The position numbers and the translations under genes are program-made. Positions 24,179 through 33,027 of a DNA stretch of 64,000 nt are shown here, piece after piece (positions within the stretch are counted from its first letter, which is position 1; every line of letters starts with the position of its first letter). The stretch is from positions 8,680,001 to 8,744,000 of the forward strand of contig NZ_CP108086.1 of assembly GCF_036186745.1 (NCBI RefSeq), given 5' to 3'. The DNA is from Microbispora hainanensis. Lineage in GTDB: Bacteria > Actinomycetota > Actinomycetes > Streptosporangiales > Streptosporangiaceae. Below the pieces are notes generated by a model. It made no database searches. It had not been told where the DNA came from and saw nothing but the letters and a program-made list of their open reading frames with translations.

Positions 24179-25447
24179 TCAGAACCGGTAGCTCATGTGC
24201 TTGACGCCGTTGATGAAGTTGGACAGCAGATAGGACGGCTCGCCGACGGACCGGATGGCGGGCATGCGGTCGAACAGCTCCCGGAACATCACGGTGATCT
24301 CCCGGCGGGCGAGGTGGGCGCCCAGGCAGTAGTGGGGGCCGTGGCCGCCGAAGCCGACGTGGGGGTTGGGGCTGCGGGTGATGTCGAAGACGTCGGGGTC
24401 GCGGAAGACCGTCTCGTCGCGGTTCGCCGAGTTGTAGAACAGCAGGACCTTGTCGCCCGCGCGGTAGTCGTGGCCGTTCATCGTGTGGTCCCGGGTCACG
24501 GTGCGCCGGAACTGGATGACCGGGCTGGAGTAGCGGACGATCTCCTCCACGGCTCCCGCGATGCGCCCGTCGAAGTCCTCCAGCAGCAGCGCGCGCTGGC
24601 CGGGGTGGTCGGTGAGCAGTTTGAGCCCGTGGGCGATGGCGTTGCGCGTGGTCTCGCTGCCCGCGACGACCAGCAGGATGAAGAACGAGCCGAGCTCCTG
24701 GGCGGTCAGGCGTTCCTCGCCGTTCACGAGCCTGCTGGTCAGGTCGTCGGTGGGCCGGCGGCGGCGCTCGGCGGCCAGGCGGCGGGCCAGCGCGTTCAGG
24801 TCGTGCCCGGCCCGCAGCAGCGCGGCCAGGCCCCGGGCCGTGGTCCAGCGGCCGAAGGAGCCGTCCGGCCGGGACGGGTCGGCCGCGACCCCCGAATATT
24901 CGGAGTCGGCGTTGGCCAGGATCGTGTTCGTACGGCGCAGCACCCGGTCGTGATGATCGGCCGGGATGCCCATCATGTCGCAGATCACCCGTACGGGTAA
25001 CCGGGCGGCGATCTGGGTGACGAAGTCGCCCGGCCCCTCCCGTACGGCGGCGCCGACGATCTCCCGGGCGGCCCGGCTCAGGTCCTCCTCCATCTTGGCC
25101 AGGATGCGCGGGGTGAACGCCCGCGAGACGATCCGCCGCAGCCGGGCGTGCCGGGGGTCGTCCATGTTGATCATCGAGCCGAAGTAGACCGCCAGCCAGC
25201 GGGGCATGTCCGGGATGCTGTTGGCCGTCGGCTCGCTGCTGAAGACGGCGGGGTCGCGGCTGGCCTCGGTCACGTCGGCGTGCCGCACCAGCGCGTAGTA
25301 ACCGGCGCCGTGACCGATGAAGGGGATCTTGTTCTCGCGGAAGAAGGCGGGGTGGTCGAGCGCCCGCAGGCGGCGGAACGCCTCGTGCCGCTCGGCCTGG
25401 GGCAGGCCCCAGAACGGGATGCGGGACAGGTCGGCAGCCGTGTCCAT
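24179..25447 (-). CDS. cytochrome P450, paralogue of the 22272 gene
   Basis: A 422-residue P450 clearly paralogous to the one at 22272-23546: shared MINMDDPRHARLRRIVSRAF, the I-helix AGSETTRN, EEIVRYSSPVIQFRRTV and the haem loop FGGHGPHYCLGAHLARRE. It has an extra basic stretch RRLAAERRRRPTDDLTSRL and a longer G-helix region. ATG 25447 is chosen because the family N terminus begins just after it; the frame is open far upstream but non-homologous. It is divergent from an acyl-CoA ligase with 147 bp between starts, and a TACC-N8-GGTA-type palindrome lies in the gap. The likely role is hydroxylation of a lipid or steroid, inferred from family and neighbours. Confidence 0.92.
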   Translation of the reverse strand: MDTAADLSRIPFWGLPQAERHEAFRRLRALDHPAFFRENKIPFIGHGAGYYALVRHADVTEASRDPAVFSSEPTANSIPDMPRWLAVYFGSMINMDDPRHARLRRIVSRAFTPRILAKMEEDLSRAAREIVGAAVREGPGDFVTQIAARLPVRVICDMMGIPADHHDRVLRRTNTILANADSEYSGVAADPSRPDGSFGRWTTARGLAALLRAGHDLNALARRLAAERRRRPTDDLTSRLVNGEERLTAQELGSFFILLVVAGSETTRNAIAHGLKLLTDHPGQRALLLEDFDGRIAGAVEEIVRYSSPVIQFRRTVTRDHTMNGHDYRAGDKVLLFYNSANRDETVFRDPDVFDITRSPNPHVGFGGHGPHYCLGAHLARREITVMFRELFDRMPAIRSVGEPSYLLSNFINGVKHMSYRF

Positions 25448-25544
25448 GCCGCCACTCTTGTGCGGGGGCACGGCATCGTCAAGGGTCGGGAACGCCCTTG
25501 TAACCAGACCCTCAAAATCCGGACCTTGAGCCGTTACGCTGAGG

Positions 25545-25560
25545 TACCTACCGGTTGGTA
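25545..25560. promoter_or_regulatory. candidate TetR-type operator in front of acyl-CoA ligase
   Basis: TACCTACCGGTTGGTA, paired at 7 of 8 arm positions, lies 34 nt before the ligase ATG. The TACC-ACC-GGT-GGTA design is known for TetR regulators of fatty-acid or phenylacetate degradation (PfmR/PaaR type in Thermus). The cognate regulator is not in this window. Confidence 0.6.
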
Positions 25561-25594
25561 TGGACCGAGGGGTCCGATAGAAGAGGGAGCGGCA

Positions 25595-27121
25595 ATGCTC
25601 AACCTGGCCGTCGTGCTGGAAGACAGCGCACGGGAGAAGCCCGACGCCACCGCGGTCGTCTTCGGCGACATGCGCCTGCCGTACTCGCTCGTGAACACCG
25701 TGGCCAACCAGGTCGCCAACCTGCTGGTCTCGCGCGGCATCGGCAGGGGCGACAAGGTGGCGCTGGCCTGCCCCAACGTGCCCTACTTCCCGTTCGTCTA
25801 CTACGGGATCCTCAAGGCGGGCGCGACCGTCGTCCCGCTGAACGTGCTGCTGCAGGCCAGGGAGATCGCCTATCACCTGGACGACTCCGACGCCAAGGCC
25901 TTCTTCTGCTTCGAGGGTTCGCCGGAGCTGCCGCTGGGCGAGCGGGGCCGGGCCGGCTTCGCCGACGCCGAGGGCGCCGAGCACTTCTTCGTGCTGCCCG
26001 CCACGCCGTTCGCCACCGAGTCCGAGCTCGGCGAGACGCTGTGGGCGGCCCTCGACGGGGTGTCCGGCGAGTTCGAGACCGTGCAGACCTCCGCCGACGA
26101 CACGGCGGTGATCCTCTACACGAGCGGCACCACCGGCCAGCCGAAGGGCGCCGAGCTCACCCACCAGAACATGGTCATGAACGCCATGGTCAGCGAAGGC
26201 ATGTTCCCTCGGCAGGGGGAGGACACCTATCTCGTCGCGCTGCCGCTGTTCCACTCCTTCGGGCAGACGGTGCTGATGAACGCCGGGTTCCTGCGCGCAG
26301 CCACACTCGTGCTGATGCCGCGCTTCGAACCGGTCGAGGCCCTCACGCTGATGAACCGGGAGAAGGTCACGCTGTTCGCGGGTGTGCCGACCATGTATTG
26401 GGCCATGCTCACCGCCGTGCACGCCGGCGCGGCCGAGGTGCCGTCGTCGCTGGTGACGGCGGCCTCCGGCGGTTCGGCGCTGCCGGTCGAGGTGCTCAAG
26501 GACTTCAGCGCGACGTTCGGCGTGAACGTCCTGGAGGGGTACGGCCTGTCGGAGACCGCGCCCGTGGCCTCGTTCAACCAGCCGGGCAGGCCCGCGAAGG
26601 CCGGCTCGATCGGCACGCCGATCTGGGGCGTGGAGATGAAGCTGGTCGACGCCGAGTGGAACACGACCGACGAGATCGGCGAGATCGCCATCCGCGGCCA
26701 CAACATCATGAAGGGCTACTACAACCGGCCCGAGGCGACGGCCCAGGTCATGAAGGACGGCTGGTTCCGCACCGGCGACGTGGCCCGGCGCGACGAGGAC
26801 GGCTACTACTTCATCGTCGACCGGGCCAAGGACATGATCATCCGCGGCGGCTTCAACGTCTATCCGCGGGAGATCGAGGAGGTCCTCATGACCCACCCCG
26901 CGGTATCGCTCGCCGCGGTCGTCGGGGTGCCCCACGACTCCCACGGCGAGGAGGTCAAGGCGTACGTCATCCGCAAGCCCGGCGCCACGATCACCGAGGA
27001 GGAACTGGTGGCGTGGTGCCGGGAGACGATGGCGGCCTACAAGTACCCGCGGATCGTGGAGTTCCGCGAGTCCCTGCCGATGACCGCCACCGGCAAGATC
27101 CTCAAGCGCGAGTTGCGCTAG
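25595..27121 (+). CDS. long-chain fatty-acid--CoA ligase (AMP-forming)
   Basis: A 508-residue ANL-superfamily enzyme that activates a carboxylic acid with ATP and joins it to CoA. The P-loop motif is YTSGTTGQPKGAELTH (near residues 173-188). Other motifs are GYGLSETAPVASFN, the adenosine-binding GWFRTGDVARRDEDGYY, the hinge DRAKDMIIRGGFNVYPREIE and the catalytic lysine in TGKILKRELR at the C terminus. GAGGGAG precedes the ATG. It is divergent from a P450 over a TetR-type palindrome and stops 7 nt from the convergent tmsB-like gene. The acyl chain cannot be determined, but neighbours point to fatty or branched lipids. Confidence 0.92.
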   Translation: MLNLAVVLEDSAREKPDATAVVFGDMRLPYSLVNTVANQVANLLVSRGIGRGDKVALACPNVPYFPFVYYGILKAGATVVPLNVLLQAREIAYHLDDSDAKAFFCFEGSPELPLGERGRAGFADAEGAEHFFVLPATPFATESELGETLWAALDGVSGEFETVQTSADDTAVILYTSGTTGQPKGAELTHQNMVMNAMVSEGMFPRQGEDTYLVALPLFHSFGQTVLMNAGFLRAATLVLMPRFEPVEALTLMNREKVTLFAGVPTMYWAMLTAVHAGAAEVPSSLVTAASGGSALPVEVLKDFSATFGVNVLEGYGLSETAPVASFNQPGRPAKAGSIGTPIWGVEMKLVDAEWNTTDEIGEIAIRGHNIMKGYYNRPEATAQVMKDGWFRTGDVARRDEDGYYFIVDRAKDMIIRGGFNVYPREIEEVLMTHPAVSLAAVVGVPHDSHGEEVKAYVIRKPGATITEEELVAWCRETMAAYKYPRIVEFRESLPMTATGKILKRELR

Positions 27122-27127
27122 AGCTCT

Positions 27128-28387
27128 TTACGGCCAGTCGAGGGACGGGCGCAGCGGCACGTGTGCCTGTCCCTCGTCGTCGAGCCGGACGCCGAGCACC
27201 TGGTGCAGCTGCACCTTGTTGCGCTCGAACCCGACGACGCAGCCGGCCATGTAGAGCCGCCAGACCCGGGCGGTGCCCTGGCCGACCTCCTCGACCGCCT
27301 CGTCCCAGTGGGCGTCGAGGTTCTTGCACCACTCGCGCAGCGTCAGCGCGTAGTGCTCGCGCAGGTTCTCCTCGTGGCGGACCTCGAAACCGGTGTCCTC
27401 CATCTGGCGGATCAGGTAGCCCACCGACTCGAGCTCGCCGTCCGGGAAGACGTAGCGGTTGATGAAGCCGCCCTTGTTGATGGTCTTCTCGGTGCTGGTC
27501 GGGCGGGTGATGCAGTGGTTGAGAATGCGCCCGCCCGGCTTGAGCTTGCCGTACAGGAAGGAGAAGTACGACGGCAGGTTGTCCTTGCCGATGTGCTCGG
27601 TGAGGCCGATCGAGCTGACCCGGTCGAAACCGGTTTCCGCGACGTCGCGGTAGTCCATGTAGCGGACCTCGGCGAGCTCGGACAGCCCGGCCTCCGCGAT
27701 GGCCTTCTGCGCCCACTCGGCCTGCTGGCGCGACAGCGTGACGCCCAGGCCCTTCACGCCGTACTCCCTGGCCGCGTGCATGACCATGCCGCCCCAGCCG
27801 CAGCCGACGTCGAGCAGCCGCATGCCGGGCTTGAGGTCGAGCTTCTTGGCGACCAGGTCGAACTTCGCGTACTGCGCCTCCTCCAGCGTCGCGTCCGGCC
27901 GCGGGAAGACCGCGCACGTGTACGCCATGGAGGGGCCGAGCACCCACTCGTAGAAGCGGTTGGAGACGTCGTAGTGGTGATGGATCACCTCGGCGTCGCG
28001 CTGCTTGGCGTGCCGGCTGCCCAGCTTCGCCAGCGTGCTCTGCCGCGCCTCCTGCGGCGGCGGCTGGACGCGCATCAGCAGCGGCTTGATCCCGAGCGAC
28101 CGGATCGCGGCGATCTTCTCGCTGAGCGGCAGGTCGTTCAGGGTCAGCGACCACATCCGGTCGAGCAGGGTGTACATGTCCCCGTGCACGTCGATGTGCC
28201 CGGAGATGTACGCGCGGGCGAGGCCGAGCTCTCCCGGCGCCTGCGCGAGGTAGGCCACCGCCACGGGCGACTTCACCTCGATGCGGAGGTCCGCCCCCGA
28301 GGATCCGGCCTTGCTGCCGTCATAGGCGACGAACTCGACGCCGGCGTCAGGACCGACGATCTTCTCGAAGATCTTCGCAAGAGTCAT
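27128..28387 (-). CDS. tmsB: SAM-dependent fatty-acyl methyltransferase, TmsB/BfaB type
   Basis: A 419-residue member of the cyclopropane/mycolic-acid synthase family. The SAM site is LLDVGCGWGGMVMHAAREYG. Downstream are the family segments HHHYDVSNRFYEWVLGPSMAYTCAVF (cut here in two readable parts), GLTEHIGKDNLPSYF and the acyl-pocket NKGGFINRYVFPDGEL. In actinobacteria the combination with an adjacent FAD oxidoreductase marks the TmsAB/BfaAB pair: TmsB transfers a methylene to C10 of oleoyl phospholipid, and TmsA reduces it to 10-methylstearate (tuberculostearate). The 25-bp spacing to the oxidoreductase on the same strand supports an operon. A plain cyclopropane synthase is the alternative. 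Confidence 0.85.
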   Translation of the reverse strand: MTLAKIFEKIVGPDAGVEFVAYDGSKAGSSGADLRIEVKSPVAVAYLAQAPGELGLARAYISGHIDVHGDMYTLLDRMWSLTLNDLPLSEKIAAIRSLGIKPLLMRVQPPPQEARQSTLAKLGSRHAKQRDAEVIHHHYDVSNRFYEWVLGPSMAYTCAVFPRPDATLEEAQYAKFDLVAKKLDLKPGMRLLDVGCGWGGMVMHAAREYGVKGLGVTLSRQQAEWAQKAIAEAGLSELAEVRYMDYRDVAETGFDRVSSIGLTEHIGKDNLPSYFSFLYGKLKPGGRILNHCITRPTSTEKTINKGGFINRYVFPDGELESVGYLIRQMEDTGFEVRHEENLREHYALTLREWCKNLDAHWDEAVEEVGQGTARVWRLYMAGCVVGFERNKVQLHQVLGVRLDDEGQAHVPLRPSLDWP

Positions 28388-28412
28388 TGCACCTCTCCCG
28401 ACGTATCGACGC

Positions 28413-29783
28413 CTACCGGCCTCTGACGCACTTGTCGTAGAGGTCCAGCAGCCGGCCGCCCGGGTCGTAGGCGCGCTTGACCGGCCAGTAGGCGTCTCCG
28501 TTGTAAAGCCGCCAGAACTCCTCCCGCTCGTAGAAGGAGGTGGAGTAGAGCGACTTGTGGCCGTCGAGCGAATGCACCGCCCGCTCGATCAGCCGGTTGT
28601 AGTACCCGTCGTACTGGCCGCGCGGCAGCGGAACCATGCCCCAGAAACCGAAGTTCACGTACAGGCGGCCGGGTTCCAGCGGGTAGAGGGCCCACCGGTC
28701 GGTCGCCTTGAGCGGGCACATCCACACCGGGGTCATACCGACCCTGTCGTGGAAGACCTCCAGGAACTCGGCGCCGCGTTCGATGGGCACCTCGACGTCC
28801 TGGATGACCGACTCGTGCACGGGGTTGTTCCGCCAGCGGTCGATCCGGGCGGTCACGCCGTACCTCTGGTCGAGGCCGACGAGCTTGCGATAGACGTCCG
28901 ACCGCAGGTAGCGGCGCGGCAGGAGCGAGCGGACCAGCGGCTGCTGCACCCCGAAGGCGCGCGAGCACCAGAACCAGTCGGTGTCCCAGCGCCACAGGTA
29001 GTCGCGCACCGTCAGCCAGTCGCGGACGCGGCTGCGGATCGACTGATAGTAGATCCGCATGCCGGTGTAGTCGGACGTGTAGGGCGCCCGGTCGGAGAAC
29101 GAGCCCACCGTGATGTACAGCTCGTCCGGGCCGAAGAACGTGCCGTCGACGAAGTCGACCCGCTCGCCGTCGTGCTCGCGGCTGTCGCAGATCTCCTGCA
29201 TGGCGAGCATGCACTTGCCGGCGTCGCTGAAGCGGATGTGCGTCAGCTTGACGTACGGCTTCACCCTGGCCAGCTTGATGCGGATCCGCAGCGCGTAGCC
29301 GAGCGTGCCGTAGGAGTTGGGGAACGCGTGGAACAGGTCCGCGTGCTCGTTGTCGGCCCGGGCCACGACGATCCGCCCGTCGCCGGTGAGGATCTCCAGT
29401 TCCTCGACCGACTCGTGCGGCAGACCGTCCTTGAAGCTCGTCGACTCGATGCCGAGGCCCGTGACCGCGCCGCCCAGCGTGATCGTCTTGAGCTGCGGCA
29501 CCACGTAGGGCATGAGCCCGTACGGAAGCGTCGCGTCCACCAGGTTCTCGTACGTCGTCATGCCCTGGACCTCGGCGGTCATGGTCACCGGGTCGACGTG
29601 GATGACCTGGTCCAGATCGCGGGCGGACAGCGTCGCCGTCTTGGCCGGCGCGCGGAAGCGGAACAGGTTCGTCGTGGCCTTGGCGAGCCGGGGAGCGGAG
29701 TCCTCCGGTATGGCCGCGTAGGAGTCCCTGATCTGCTCGACGGCCTTCTGATGGGCGGTCATACTGGCCGTGCGCTCTGGCAT
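28413..29783 (-). CDS. tmsA: FAD-binding oxidoreductase, TmsA/BfaA type
   Basis: A 456-residue flavoprotein with an FAD-binding_4 (PCMH) domain: VDPVTMTAEVQGMTTYENLV, VVPQLKTITLGGAVTGLGIE, FPNSYGTLGYALRIRIKLA. The C-terminal domain contains YLWRWDTDWFWCSRAFGVQQ, DRWRNNPVHESVIQDVEVPI and LDGHKSLYSTSFY, which are typical of the DWARF1/Rv0449c-like group that pairs with fatty-acyl methyltransferases. It would reduce the 10-methylene acyl intermediate. ATG 29783 follows GGGGGTGGTG. It is first in the operon with tmsB. No third gene (tmsC) is adjacent. Identification as TmsA depends on the paired methyltransferase. Confidence 0.85.
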   Translation of the reverse strand: MPERTASMTAHQKAVEQIRDSYAAIPEDSAPRLAKATTNLFRFRAPAKTATLSARDLDQVIHVDPVTMTAEVQGMTTYENLVDATLPYGLMPYVVPQLKTITLGGAVTGLGIESTSFKDGLPHESVEELEILTGDGRIVVARADNEHADLFHAFPNSYGTLGYALRIRIKLARVKPYVKLTHIRFSDAGKCMLAMQEICDSREHDGERVDFVDGTFFGPDELYITVGSFSDRAPYTSDYTGMRIYYQSIRSRVRDWLTVRDYLWRWDTDWFWCSRAFGVQQPLVRSLLPRRYLRSDVYRKLVGLDQRYGVTARIDRWRNNPVHESVIQDVEVPIERGAEFLEVFHDRVGMTPVWMCPLKATDRWALYPLEPGRLYVNFGFWGMVPLPRGQYDGYYNRLIERAVHSLDGHKSLYSTSFYEREEFWRLYNGDAYWPVKRAYDPGGRLLDLYDKCVRGR

Positions 29784-29968
29784 GACACCACCCCCATGGA
29801 TCGTAGAGATCGGCTCTTGGCACGCTATCCCCGGCGGGGAACGCAGACCAGAGTAGACACGTTACGCCCCGGAAAACTATCTGGAATTCCCGCGGCGCAC
29901 CGTCGGCGTAGATCGTATCCTGCTCTTTTTCATCGCCTCCGGCGCCCCTGCCGTAACAGGGGAATTCG

Positions 29969-30958
29969 TCATCCGCCGGGCACGCGACGGCGGACCAGGG
30001 GATCGGCGCCGTTGACCACGTTGACCACCGGACGGCCTTCCGTCGCGGCGGTGAGGTTGTCGAGCACGCACCGGATCAGCCGCGTCGTCGCCTCGGGCGT
30101 CACCCCGGCGGCGTGCGGCGACAGCAGGACCTGCGGACAGGAGCGCAACGGGTCGTCCGGCGCCGGGGGCTCGCTGTCGTACACGTCCAGCGCCGCTCCG
30201 GCGAGGTGACCGGACTCCAGCGCGGTCAACAGCGCCGCGTTGTCGACCACCGCGCCCCTGGCCGCGTTGACCAGCACCGATCCCCTGGGCATGCGGGCGA
30301 TCCGCGCCGCGTCGATCAGCCCGACGGTCTCGGGCGCGAGCGCCACGGCCAGGACGACCACGTCGCTGCCCGCCACCAGCGTGTCGAGATCCGCGTAGTC
30401 CGCGCCGTACGTCTCGGGCTTGGGCGTGCGCGACCAGTAGGAGACCCGGCAGCCGAGCGCGCCGAACATGCGGGCGCAGGCCGCGCCGATCGGCCCGAAA
30501 CCGATCACCCCCACCCGGCAGCCGGACAGCTCGCGGCGCTGGTAGGCGAACTGCGGCCACTCCCCCGCCCGCATGGCCCGGTCGCCGTCCGCGAGATGGC
30601 GCAGCAGCGCCAGCGCGGCGGCCAGGCACCATTCGGCCACCGCGGCGGCGTTCACCCCCGCCGTGTTGGCGAGGGGCACCCCGGCGCGGGCCAGCGCCTC
30701 CAGGTCGTGCCCGTCGACGCCGACCGACGGCTGCTGCACGAACGCCAGGCGCGGCGCCAGCCGTACGGCCTCCGCGTCGAGGGCCAGGGCCCCGCTCCAG
30801 TCGCCGACGACGATCTCGGCCTCGGGCAGTGCGTCGAGCAGCGCCGCGCGGTCGTGGCGGGCGGGGACGCGCACCTCGACGCGGCCGTCGAGGTCGGCGA
30901 GCAGGCCGCGCACCGCGTCCTCCGGGAGCGGTGGCAGGGCAAGAACATTCCACGTCAC
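29969..30958 (-). CDS. D-2-hydroxyacid dehydrogenase family protein
   Basis: A 329-residue NAD(P)-dependent dehydrogenase. The nucleotide-binding domain has GVIGFGPIGAACARMFGAL, the sugar-diol region SYWSRTPKPE (an Arg after the second strand suggests NADP use), VLVNAARGAVVDNAALL with the catalytic Arg, and DVYDSEPPAPDDPL. The terminal catalytic His is in LLSPHAAGVTPEA. The N-terminal substrate domain includes FVQQPSVGVDGHD. It interconverts a 2-oxo acid and a D-2-hydroxy acid; the substrate is unknown. It is divergent from the CoA-transferase at 31035, with an operator-like palindrome in the 76-bp gap. Confidence 0.88.
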   Translation of the reverse strand: MTWNVLALPPLPEDAVRGLLADLDGRVEVRVPARHDRAALLDALPEAEIVVGDWSGALALDAEAVRLAPRLAFVQQPSVGVDGHDLEALARAGVPLANTAGVNAAAVAEWCLAAALALLRHLADGDRAMRAGEWPQFAYQRRELSGCRVGVIGFGPIGAACARMFGALGCRVSYWSRTPKPETYGADYADLDTLVAGSDVVVLAVALAPETVGLIDAARIARMPRGSVLVNAARGAVVDNAALLTALESGHLAGAALDVYDSEPPAPDDPLRSCPQVLLSPHAAGVTPEATTRLIRCVLDNLTAATEGRPVVNVVNGADPLVRRRVPGG

Positions 30959-30980
30959 GGGCGCAGTCTCGCATGCCTAC

Positions 30981-30994
30981 AGAAACATGTTCTA
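30981..30994. promoter_or_regulatory. candidate KstR-like operator
   Basis: AGAAACATGTTCTA fits TNNAACNNGTTNNA, the core used by KstR-type regulators of steroid/branched lipid genes, except for the first base. It lies between divergent starts at 30958 and 31035 and overlaps a -10-like TACTAAT (30993-30999). Confidence 0.45.
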
Positions 30995-31034
30995 CTAATG
31001 CGCGTGAAGTGATACCGCTCCGAGGAGGGTTCGG

Positions 31035-32153
31035 ATGGAGGAGTCGCGGGGGCCGCTGACAGGGATCCGGGTGCTTGAGCTGGCCGGTCTCGCACCCGGG
31101 CCGTTCGCCGGGATGATGCTGGCCGACCACGGCGCCGAGGTGCTGCGCGTCGACCGGGTGAAGGCCGTGAGCGACACCCCGCGCCGCGACGTCATGGACC
31201 GCGGCAAGCGCACGATCGGCCTCGACCTGAAGTCGCCGGAGGGCGTGGCCGCCTTCAAGCGGCTGGCCGAGCGGGCCGACGTGGTGATCGAGGTGTTCCG
31301 GCCCGGAGTCGCCGAACGGCTCGGCATCGGGCCCGCCGACCTCCACGCGGTCAACGAGCGGCTGGTCTACGGCCGCATGACCGGCTGGGGACAGGACGGC
31401 CCGCTCGCCTCCACGGCGGGGCACGACATCGACTACATCGCGATCGCCGGGGTGCTGTCGATGCTGGGCCGCGCGGGCGAGAAGCCCACCCCGCCGATCA
31501 ACATCCTGGGCGACTTCGCCGGCGGCGGGCTCATGCTGGCGTACGGCGTGCTGCTGGCGCTGCTGGAACGCGAGCGCACCGGACGCGGCCGGGTGGTGGA
31601 CGCCGCGATGGTCGACGGCGCGGCGCTGCTGTTCTCGATGTTCTACGCCGGGGTGCACTCCGGTCACTGGGGCCCGCGCGGCACCAACCTCCTCGACACC
31701 GGCGCGCCCATGTACGACACGTACGAGACGGCCGACGGCGGCCATCTCGCCGTGGGCCCGCTCGAACCGCGGTTCTGGGCCGAGATGCTCGCCCGGATGG
31801 GTGTGGAGGACATGCCCGACCGCGACGACCCGGCCAACTGGCCGGCCATCAGGGAGCGGCTGACCGAGATCTTCCGGTCGCGCACCCGGGCCGAGTGGGA
31901 GGCGGTCTTCGAAGGGTCCGACGCGTGCGTGTCCCCTGTGCTCGACCCGCGCGAGGCCGTACGGCATCCGCACAACCGGGCGCGCGGCACGTTCGTGGAG
32001 GTCGACGGGCTGCCGCAGGCCGCGCCCGCGCCCCGGCTGGTCGGCGCGCCGCGCGGCGACCTGTCCCCGGCCACCCGGCTGCACGACCTGAGCGCCTGGG
32101 GCCTGCCCGCCGACGAGGCGAAGGCCCTGCGCGCCGCCGGTGTGCTCGCCTGA
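31035..32153 (+). CDS. CaiB/BaiF CoA-transferase family, alpha-methylacyl-CoA racemase type
   Basis: A 372-residue family III CoA-transferase fold protein. The residues that mark the racemase branch are present: His in TAGHDIDYIAIAGVLSMLGR and Asp in NILGDFAGGGLMLAYGV, corresponding to the His/Asp pair of mycobacterial MCR and human AMACR. The conserved N terminus LTGIRVLELAGLAPGPFAGM is also typical. It would epimerise (2R)/(2S)-methyl-branched acyl-CoAs so that beta-oxidation of branched or steroid side chains can proceed. GAGGAGGG precedes ATG 31035. Neighbouring P450s, acyl-CoA ligase and 10-methyl lipid genes suit this role. A true CoA-transferase function cannot be excluded. Confidence 0.88.
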   Translation: MEESRGPLTGIRVLELAGLAPGPFAGMMLADHGAEVLRVDRVKAVSDTPRRDVMDRGKRTIGLDLKSPEGVAAFKRLAERADVVIEVFRPGVAERLGIGPADLHAVNERLVYGRMTGWGQDGPLASTAGHDIDYIAIAGVLSMLGRAGEKPTPPINILGDFAGGGLMLAYGVLLALLERERTGRGRVVDAAMVDGAALLFSMFYAGVHSGHWGPRGTNLLDTGAPMYDTYETADGGHLAVGPLEPRFWAEMLARMGVEDMPDRDDPANWPAIRERLTEIFRSRTRAEWEAVFEGSDACVSPVLDPREAVRHPHNRARGTFVEVDGLPQAAPAPRLVGAPRGDLSPATRLHDLSAWGLPADEAKALRAAGVLA

Positions 32154-32364
32154 CCGGTTCCCGCAGCGCCCGACCTTCTCGGCAGTTCGACCCCGGCCCC
32201 GCCCCCTCGGCCGTTCCGGCCCGACCGGCTCCCCCGCGGTTCCGGCCTGACCCCTGCCCGCCGCCCCCTGCCTCCCGCCCCCTGCCCGCCGCCCCTGCCC
32301 CTTAGCCCCCTGCCCCCCCGTTTCCCCCGTTCCCCCCTGTGACGATCGAGGAGTTCCCCCGCAC

Positions 32365-33012
32365 ATGGACGTTTTCGAAGCCCTCTACACGACCCGCGCC
32401 ATGCGGCGGGTCAAGCCCGACCCGATCCCGATGGAGGTGCAGGAACGCATCCTGGACGCCGCCGTCCGCGCCCCCAGCCCGGGCAACACCCAGAGCTGGC
32501 GGTTCCTGCTGGTGGACGACACCAGGGTGAAGGAGCAGCTCGGGCCGCTCTACCGGCAGGCGCTCGGCGTCCTGTTCGAGACGCACTACAAGCCGATGCG
32601 CGAGCGGGCCGAGGCGACCGGCGACACCCGCACGCTCAGCGTCATGCGGTCGGCCCAGCACCTGGCCGACCACTTCGAGTCCTATCCCCTGATGCTGTTC
32701 GCCTTCACCCGCAACGACACCAGCGGCGGCTCCATCTATCCCTCGGTCTGGAGCGCCCAGCTCGCCGCCCGCGCGTTCGGGGTGGGCAGCGCGCTGACCA
32801 CCGTGCTGGGGCTGTTCCACGGCGAGGAGACCATGCGGATCCTCGGCGTGCCCGAGGGCAAGGGCTGGCAGATCGCCTGCACCGTCACCTTCGGCTACCC
32901 GACCGGCCGGTGGGGTGTGGCCCCGCGCCGGCCCGCCCACGAGGTGTCCTTCCGCAACCAGTGGGGTGAGCCGGTCGGCTTCGAGATCCCCGAGCCCCTC
33001 TGGACGCCCTGA
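32365..33012 (+). CDS. nitroreductase-family flavoprotein
   Basis: A 215-residue FMN-dependent nitroreductase-like protein. The N-terminal signature ALYTTRAMRRVKPDPIPME, RILDAAVRAPSPGNTQSWRF (FMN phosphate and Arg/Ser contacts) and the C-terminal GVPEGKGWQIACTVTFGYPT define the fold. It probably reduces a quinone, nitro or enone compound with NAD(P)H. ATG 32365 has GAGGAG about 12 nt upstream, a longer spacing than usual. The 211 bp before it are C-rich low-complexity sequence without a gene. The 80-bp palindrome begins 16 bp after its stop. Confidence 0.87.
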   Translation: MDVFEALYTTRAMRRVKPDPIPMEVQERILDAAVRAPSPGNTQSWRFLLVDDTRVKEQLGPLYRQALGVLFETHYKPMRERAEATGDTRTLSVMRSAQHLADHFESYPLMLFAFTRNDTSGGSIYPSVWSAQLAARAFGVGSALTTVLGLFHGEETMRILGVPEGKGWQIACTVTFGYPTGRWGVAPRRPAHEVSFRNQWGEPVGFEIPEPLWTP

Positions 33013-33027
33013 GCCGATCACGCTGAT

